Positions 7,385-11,177 of a stretch of 11,177 nucleotides of DNA are shown one piece after another. Location of the stretch: positions 1-11,177 of the forward strand of contig CAMWUP010000041.1 of assembly GCA_947177465.1 (NCBI GenBank), read 5' to 3'. Below the pieces are notes generated by a model. The model made no database searches, was not told where the DNA came from, and saw nothing but the letters and a program-made list of their open reading frames with translations. Numbering within the stretch: the stretch's first letter is position 1; every line of letters starts with the position of its first letter. A program made the translations under genes and the position numbers. This DNA comes from an uncultured Lachnospiraceae bacterium. GTDB taxonomy: Bacteria > Bacillota > Clostridia > Lachnospirales > Lachnospiraceae.

Positions 7385-7850
7385 AAAATATTTAGAAAAC
7401 GGGCTTGCGCTGATTCAGAAAATTCCGACGCCGATTACGCCAATTAAAATAGACAAAGAACACCGCCATATTACACTCGCCTACTTTGAGCAGAAGAGTA
7501 CGGTAGACTATATCGGTGCGGTACAGGGAATCCCCATATGCTTTGACGCCAAGGAATGTGCAGTGGATACCTTTGCACTGCAGAATATCCATGAGCATCA
7601 GGTACGTTTTATGGAGCAGTTTGAAAAGCAGGGAGGAATTGCTTTTTTTCTGATATATTATACAAAACGGGATATTTTTTACTATCTGCCCTACGAGATG
7701 CTCCGCTATTTCTGGGACAGGGCAAAAAACGGCGGCAGGAAGAGCTTCCGCTATGAAGAATTGAATCCGGATTATGTCATACCGAAAAAAAGCGGTGTGG
7801 CAGTACCCTATCTGGAAGTGGTGAAGAAGGATTTGGAGGATAGGGAGTAG
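7317..7850 (+). CDS. recU: Holliday junction resolvase RecU
   Basis: RecU is the Firmicutes endonuclease that cuts four-way DNA junctions during recombination and chromosome segregation, working with RuvAB. The 177-aa protein matches the family along its length. It has an N-terminal NSRG segment followed by LEELINRTNEKYL. The metal-binding core is STVDYIGAVQGIPICFDAKE, in which Asp64, Asp77 and Lys79 align with the Bacillus subtilis catalytic residues Asp88, Glu101 and Lys103. IHEHQVRFME and GGRKSFRYEEL follow near the C-terminus. It lacks the roughly 25-residue N-terminal extension of B. subtilis RecU, as expected for clostridial forms. It overlaps the RluA-type gene by 68 bases and uses the ribosome binding site at 7301-7307, so translation is likely coupled. 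In Bacillus recU sits beside a penicillin-binding protein gene; here it ends a cluster and is followed by the large hairpin element. Confidence 0.96.
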   Translation: MATWNSRGLRGSTLEELINRTNEKYLENGLALIQKIPTPITPIKIDKEHRHITLAYFEQKSTVDYIGAVQGIPICFDAKECAVDTFALQNIHEHQVRFMEQFEKQGGIAFFLIYYTKRDIFYYLPYEMLRYFWDRAKNGGRKSFRYEELNPDYVIPKKSGVAVPYLEVVKKDLEDRE

Positions 7851-7871
7851 TAGTGTTTTGTGGCAAGGGAC

Positions 7872-8006
7872 GCCGTCAGCGCCTCCTGTGTCTCTTCAGA
7901 CACGCTCTTGCTCGGATAAAAACGCAGCGGACGCTAAGCTCGAAAATACCTCGCTAAGCGCCGGCGTTTTTATACGGTCTGACGAGACACAGGATGCGCT
8001 GACGGC
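7872..8006. repeat. 135-base near-palindromic hairpin element (possible MITE or REP-like repeat)
   Basis: Left arm 7872-7901 and right arm 7977-8006 are complementary at 28 of 30 positions. They begin GCCGTCAGCGC on the left and end GCGCTGACGGC on the right. Inside, ATAAAAACGC (7916-7925) pairs perfectly with GCGTTTTTAT (7964-7973), and CGCTAAGC (7932-7939) pairs at seven of eight positions with GCTAAGCG (7953-7960), leaving a 13-base loop. The left side has an 11-base bulge (7902-7912). GTGTCT (7888-7893) and AGACAC (7898-7903) can instead form a small local hairpin, so two folds compete. It holds no plausible reading frame and I see no clear target-site duplication. Such structure fits a non-autonomous mobile repeat, a dispersed intergenic palindrome or a long RNA hairpin after recU; which one cannot be decided here. 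Confidence 0.8.
7916..7973. terminator. Possible bidirectional terminator in the core of the hairpin element
   Basis: The inner stem is flanked by an A-tract on the left (ATAAAAACGC) and a T-tract on the right (GCGTTTTTAT). Either strand therefore gives a hairpin followed by a run of U. This could stop transcripts leaving recU. The stem is imperfect, so confidence is limited. Confidence 0.35.
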
Positions 8007-8099
8007 TGTAACTTGACGCTGCAGTGGCAGGTGTATGGCTGCAAAGATATGTTGGAGTGAAAGTAGGTGTGCAGACCTGTTTAGAAAAAATATACAGGC

Positions 8100-8128
8100 T
8101 TGACAATGGCAGAGGTATTTAGTATACT
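8100..8128 (+). promoter_or_regulatory. Strong sigma-A promoter of the histidine operon
   Basis: A perfect -35 TTGACA (8100-8105) is separated by exactly 17 bases from TATACT (8123-8128), which matches five of six -10 bases. An A-rich run (8084-8090) just upstream resembles an UP element. Transcription should start around 8134-8136, giving a leader of about 75 bases before hisZ. No T-box or other recognisable riboswitch fits in that leader. The 90 or so bases between the hairpin element and the -35 contain only a weak stem (CCTGT at 8076-8080 with ACAGG at 8094-8098). Confidence 0.8.
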
Positions 8129-8167
8129 ACCAATAGTTTTACGTGGTAGCATGGTATTATGGTAGCA
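8120..8167. promoter_or_regulatory. Operator-like repeats over the hisZ promoter and start of transcription
   Basis: A perfect ten-base palindrome, TAGTATACTA (8120-8129), covers the -10. Three octamers follow with an exact eight-base period: TGGTAGCA (8144), TGGTATTA (8152) and TGGTAGCA (8160). The inverted form TACTACCA (8125-8132) matches the complement of the first octamer at seven of eight positions. This much symmetry around the start of transcription suggests repressor sites. A TrpR-like regulator (YerC/HisR), reported to control histidine genes in some Firmicutes, is one candidate, but that link is inference. Confidence 0.5.
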
Positions 8168-8208
8168 CGTTAAAGTGATGAAGTGACAACATGACAGGAG
8201 AGGTTTCC

Positions 8209-9321
8209 ATGAATAAGGTTTTGCTGCACACGCCTGAGGGCGTGAGGGATATATATGGAATAGAATATTTGAAAAAGCTTGCGGTGGAGGAGAAGCTGCG
8301 TGGCAAGCTGCTTTCTTTTGGATATGAGGATATTCAGACGCCGACTTTTGAATATTTCGATGTTTTTTCCAATGAGATAGGAACTACGGCGTCTAGGGAT
8401 TTGTACAAGTTTTTTGACAAGGAAGGGGATACACTGGTTCTCAGACCGGATTTTACCCCCTCCATCGCCCGATGTGCGGCAAAGTATTTTATGGAGGAAA
8501 ATGTTCCCCTGCGTTTTTGTTACATAGGCAATACGTTTACCAATACCTCCCATCTGCAGGGCAAATTGAAGGAAGTAACCCAGCTTGGGGCAGAGCTTAT
8601 TGGAGACCCTTCCGTGGAAGCGGACGCGGAGCTGGTCAATCTTGTGATTGAGACGCTTTTAAACGTTGGTCTAACTGATTTTCAGGTCAGCATCGGACAA
8701 GTGGAATACTTTAAGGGCTTGTGCGAGGAGGCAAGGCTGTCGAAGGAGACGGAACTGCGGCTGCGGGAATGTATTTCCGCCAAAAACGACTATGCGGCGG
8801 CGGATATTCTGCAGGCGGCGGGCGTGTCGGAGGAATACAGCCGTCTGTTTTTAAAAACAATGGATACCTATGGCAGCATCGAAGATTTACGGGAAGCAAA
8901 AAAACTGGCATCGAATGTGCGCTCCGTGCAGGCGCTTGCACGTTTGGAAAGGCTCTATGAAGCGCTTCGCCTGTATGGTACAGAAGGATATGTATCCTTT
9001 GATCTCGGGATGCTTAGCAAATATCAGTATTACACAGGTATTATTTTGAAAGCGTATACTTATGGCATCGGAGAGCCGATTGTAAAGGGCGGGCGATATG
9101 ATTCCCTGCTTTTACATTTCGGAAAAGATGCGCCGGCAATTGGGTTTGCCGCCGTTGTGGATGATATTTTGGAGGCATTGTCCCGTCAAGGAAAAGAAAT
9201 TTCTGTTGCAGAACAGAAAAGGGAGCTTTTCTACACCGATGAAACCTATGGGCAGGTATTGAAGGAAGCACAGGCGCTACGAAAAACAGGCGTTTCAGTG
9301 GTTATGACGAAGCGTTCATAA
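8209..9321 (+). CDS. hisZ: ATP phosphoribosyltransferase regulatory subunit HisZ
   Basis: HisZ is a catalytically inactive relative of histidyl-tRNA synthetase that combines with short-form HisG to make active ATP phosphoribosyltransferase, the first step of histidine synthesis, and mediates feedback inhibition by histidine. The 370-aa protein opens with LLHTPEGVRDIYG and has the class II synthetase core, including LRPDFTPSIARC (motif 2 region), GKLKEVTQLGAELIG and GGRYDSLLLHFGKDAPAIG. I chose ATG 8209 because AGGAGAGG at 8196-8203 is well spaced; ATG 8191 would add six residues (MTGEVS). The reading frame ends after about 50 residues beyond the core (VVMTKRS), in the middle of what is often a longer C-terminal region in clostridial HisZ proteins of around 400 residues. 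It may therefore be a shortened variant. It is the first gene of the operon and lies 36 bases before hisG. Confidence 0.94.
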   Translation: MNKVLLHTPEGVRDIYGIEYLKKLAVEEKLRGKLLSFGYEDIQTPTFEYFDVFSNEIGTTASRDLYKFFDKEGDTLVLRPDFTPSIARCAAKYFMEENVPLRFCYIGNTFTNTSHLQGKLKEVTQLGAELIGDPSVEADAELVNLVIETLLNVGLTDFQVSIGQVEYFKGLCEEARLSKETELRLRECISAKNDYAAADILQAAGVSEEYSRLFLKTMDTYGSIEDLREAKKLASNVRSVQALARLERLYEALRLYGTEGYVSFDLGMLSKYQYYTGIILKAYTYGIGEPIVKGGRYDSLLLHFGKDAPAIGFAAVVDDILEALSRQGKEISVAEQKRELFYTDETYGQVLKEAQALRKTGVSVVMTKRS

Positions 9322-9357
9322 ATTTTTGTGCTGCATGGCGGCAGAATGAGAGGAATG

Positions 9358-10014
9358 ATGAGTACGGACGGATATTTAACATTTGCGTTGGGAAAAGGCA
9401 GACTTGCCAAAAAGACACTGGAGCTGTTTGAGACGATTGGCATCACGTGTGAGGAGATGAAAGATAAGGATTCCCGCAAACTGATTTTTGTAAATGAGGA
9501 TTTAAAGCTTCGCTTTTTTCTTGCAAAGGGGCCTGACGTTCCTACTTACGTGGAATACGGTGCGGCAGATATCGGCGTTGCAGGTAAAGATACCATAATG
9601 GAAGAAAACAGAAGGGTTTATGAAGTGCTGGATTTCGGTTTTGGCAAATGCCGCATGTGCGTATGCGGACCGGCACATGCCAAGGAGCTTTTACAACACC
9701 ATGAGAGAATCCGTGTTGCCAGCAAATATCCCAATATTGCGAAGGATTATTTTTATAACCAAAAACATCAGACGGTGGATATTATCAAATTAAATGGTTC
9801 CGTGGAACTGGGACCATTGGTAGGGCTTTCCGATGTGATTGTGGACATCGTGGAAACAGGCTCCACCCTGCATGAAAACGGGCTTGCGGTGTTGGAGGAA
9901 ATTTGTCCGCTGTCCGCCCGCATGATTGTCAATCAGGTCAGTATGCAGATGGAAAAAGAGCGGATTACCGGTCTGATAATGAATCTGAAGGAGGCGCTTC
10001 AGAAACAGGCTTAA
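9358..10014 (+). CDS. hisG: ATP phosphoribosyltransferase catalytic subunit HisG, short form
   Basis: HisG joins ATP to phosphoribosyl pyrophosphate, the committed step of histidine biosynthesis, in the cytoplasm. At 218 aa it lacks the C-terminal regulatory domain of long HisG and so needs HisZ, which is encoded directly upstream. The N-terminus YLTFALGKGRLAKKTLELF is the family's start. AADIGVAGKDTI lies in the middle, and the PRPP-binding loop is VDIVETGSTLHENGL around residues 162-176. ATG 9358 has a GAGAGGA-type site just upstream (9347-9353), with rather tight spacing. An in-frame GTG at 9328 and ATGs at 9346 and 9355 would lengthen it without adding conserved sequence. The frame is the same as that of hisZ, with only the TAA at 9319-9321 between them. 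The next gene, hisD, begins 44 bases after its stop. Confidence 0.96.
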   Translation: MSTDGYLTFALGKGRLAKKTLELFETIGITCEEMKDKDSRKLIFVNEDLKLRFFLAKGPDVPTYVEYGAADIGVAGKDTIMEENRRVYEVLDFGFGKCRMCVCGPAHAKELLQHHERIRVASKYPNIAKDYFYNQKHQTVDIIKLNGSVELGPLVGLSDVIVDIVETGSTLHENGLAVLEEICPLSARMIVNQVSMQMEKERITGLIMNLKEALQKQA

Positions 10015-10058
10015 GCGAAGAAAAGATAATACCTCATCTGAAAAAGGAGATAAATGGC

Positions 10059-11177
10059 ATGAGAATCATAAAACTGACAAAGGAAACCAAGGAGGACATC
10101 CTGACAACTCTTCTGAAGAGAAGTCCTTCCAATTACGGTGCGTATGAAGCGGCCGTTGCGGAGATTGTAGGGAATGTCAGGGAAAAGGGCGACGAGGCGG
10201 TATTTGCCTATACAAAGCAGTTTGACAAGTTTGACTTAACCGCAGAAAATATTAAGGTAACGAAAGAAGAAATGAAAGAAGCTTACCAGGCCTTGGACGA
10301 AGGTTTAATCGCTGTCTACAGAAGGTCGGCGGAAAACATTCGCATTTTTCATGAAAAGCAGCTTCGCACAAGCTGGTTTGATTCCAGACCGGACGGCACT
10401 ATTTTAGGACAACGCATGATTCCCATTTCACGCGCAGGCGTTTATGTACCGGGCGGCAAGGCGGCATATCCCAGCAGTGTGCTGATGAATGTGATTCCGG
10501 CAAAGGCAGCCGGTGTAGAGCAGATTATCATGACAACCCCCTGCAACAGTAAGGGCAAGGTAAATGCGGGAACTCTGGTTGCCGCCGACATTGCAGGTGT
10601 GGACACTATTTTTAAAATCGGCGGCGCACAGGCAGTTGCAGCAATGGCATTTGGCACCGGTCTGGTTCCGAAGGTGGATAAAATCACAGGTCCCGGCAAT
10701 ATCTTTGTGGCGCTTGCTAAAAAAGCCGTGTACGGACATGTCAGTATCGATTCCATTGCAGGTCCCAGCGAAATACTGATTCTTGCGGACGATACCGCCA
10801 ATCCCAGATTCGTGGCGGCAGACCTTTTGTCACAGGCTGAACATGACGAGCTGGCATCGGCTATTCTGATTACAACCTCTGCGGCACTTGCCGAAGCGGT
10901 ATCCGCGGAAGTGGAGATATTTACCGAAAAGCTGTCCAGAAAGGCAATTATCAACGAATCCCTAGCCAATTATGGCTATATTCTTCTAGCGGAAAGCATG
11001 GAGGATGCCGTAGATGCGGCAAATGAGATTGCTTCTGAGCATCTTGAAATTTTGACGAAGAATCCGTTTGACGTGATGACAAGAATTAAAAATGCCGGTG
11101 CAATCTTTTTAGGAGAATATTCCTCAGAGCCTTTGGGAGACTATTTTGCAGGACCAAACCACATTCTGCCAACCAAT
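10059..11177 (+). CDS. hisD: Histidinol dehydrogenase HisD, 3' end cut by the window
   Basis: HisD carries out the last two steps of histidine synthesis, the NAD-dependent oxidation of histidinol to histidine through histidinal, at a zinc-containing active site. The frame stays open for 373 codons to the window edge; the full protein is usually about 430 residues, so about 55 are missing. The expected motifs are present: PISRAGVYVPGGKAAYPSSVLMNVIPA, then KIGGAQAVAAMAFGT, KITGPGNIFVALAKK and IAGPSEILILAD. Zinc ligands and catalytic residues fall where the E. coli enzyme predicts: Gln259 and His262 in SQAEHDE, Glu327-His328 in SEHLEI, and Asp361 and His368 in GDYFAGPNHILPT. The last zinc ligand histidine lies beyond the window. 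AGGAG at 10045-10049 gives nine-base spacing to ATG 10059; the ATG at 10054 is out of frame and stops at once. The gene continues the hisZ-hisG transcript. Confidence 0.97.
   Translation, partial: MRIIKLTKETKEDILTTLLKRSPSNYGAYEAAVAEIVGNVREKGDEAVFAYTKQFDKFDLTAENIKVTKEEMKEAYQALDEGLIAVYRRSAENIRIFHEKQLRTSWFDSRPDGTILGQRMIPISRAGVYVPGGKAAYPSSVLMNVIPAKAAGVEQIIMTTPCNSKGKVNAGTLVAADIAGVDTIFKIGGAQAVAAMAFGTGLVPKVDKITGPGNIFVALAKKAVYGHVSIDSIAGPSEILILADDTANPRFVAADLLSQAEHDELASAILITTSAALAEAVSAEVEIFTEKLSRKAIINESLANYGYILLAESMEDAVDAANEIASEHLEILTKNPFDVMTRIKNAGAIFLGEYSSEPLGDYFAGPNHILPTN

Noticed and set aside
8129..8208. A T-box leader for histidine ahead of hisZ
   Set aside because: The leader is only about 75 bases and has no AGGGTGG-type T-box sequence and no terminator hairpin, so RNA-based control of that kind is not supported.
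7851..8208. CRISPR-like or transposase-derived content in the long gap
   Set aside because: The repeats here are one inverted pair and a short tandem octamer set, not regularly spaced direct repeats, and no transposase fragment can be read in any frame.
10442..10969. A 175-codon open frame on the minus strand
   Set aside because: It lies wholly inside hisD, whose conserved motifs are on the + strand. It has no ribosome binding site, and its composition is that expected from the complement of a real gene.

Overview
The window looks like a chromosomal segment of a low-to-mid GC Firmicute, most probably a clostridium of the Lachnospiraceae type. Four things support this: the strong AGGAGG-type ribosome binding sites, the Firmicutes-specific Holliday junction resolvase RecU, the HisZ plus short-form HisG pair heading the histidine operon, and a membrane-anchored HD-GYP protein. 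All ten recognisable genes lie on the + strand. No tRNA, rRNA, CRISPR array, phage gene or transposase gene is visible.

Region 1 (about 60-4240) holds an RsuA-type pseudouridine synthase, a HAD-superfamily phosphatase/phosphomutase, a YgiQ-type radical SAM protein and a short-chain dehydrogenase. The last two overlap by one base and are probably co-transcribed. Region 2 (about 4240-7850) begins with a promoter-like sequence next to a hairpin that reads as a terminator only on the opposite strand. It continues with a two-pass membrane HD-GYP protein, an unrecognised two-helix membrane protein, an RluA-type pseudouridine synthase and recU. The last two overlap by 68 bases in different frames. 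Region 3 (7851-8208) is the only long non-coding stretch. It carries a 135-base near-palindrome with 30-base arms (28 of 30 complementary), then a consensus-like promoter with a palindrome over the -10 and three tandem TGGTA octamers. Region 4 (8209 to the end) is the start of a histidine biosynthesis operon: hisZ, hisG and hisD, with hisD cut by the window edge.

Functionally the window is mostly housekeeping: RNA modification, recombination and amino acid synthesis, plus a likely cyclic-dinucleotide or related signalling protein. I see no convincing new multi-gene system. The items most worth a second look are the large hairpin element at 7872-8006, the operator-like arrangement before hisZ, the HD-GYP protein with a carbohydrate-binding-module-like outer domain and a GYA in place of GYP, the single stop codon separating hisZ from hisG in one frame, and the isolated reverse-facing terminator at 4283-4307.
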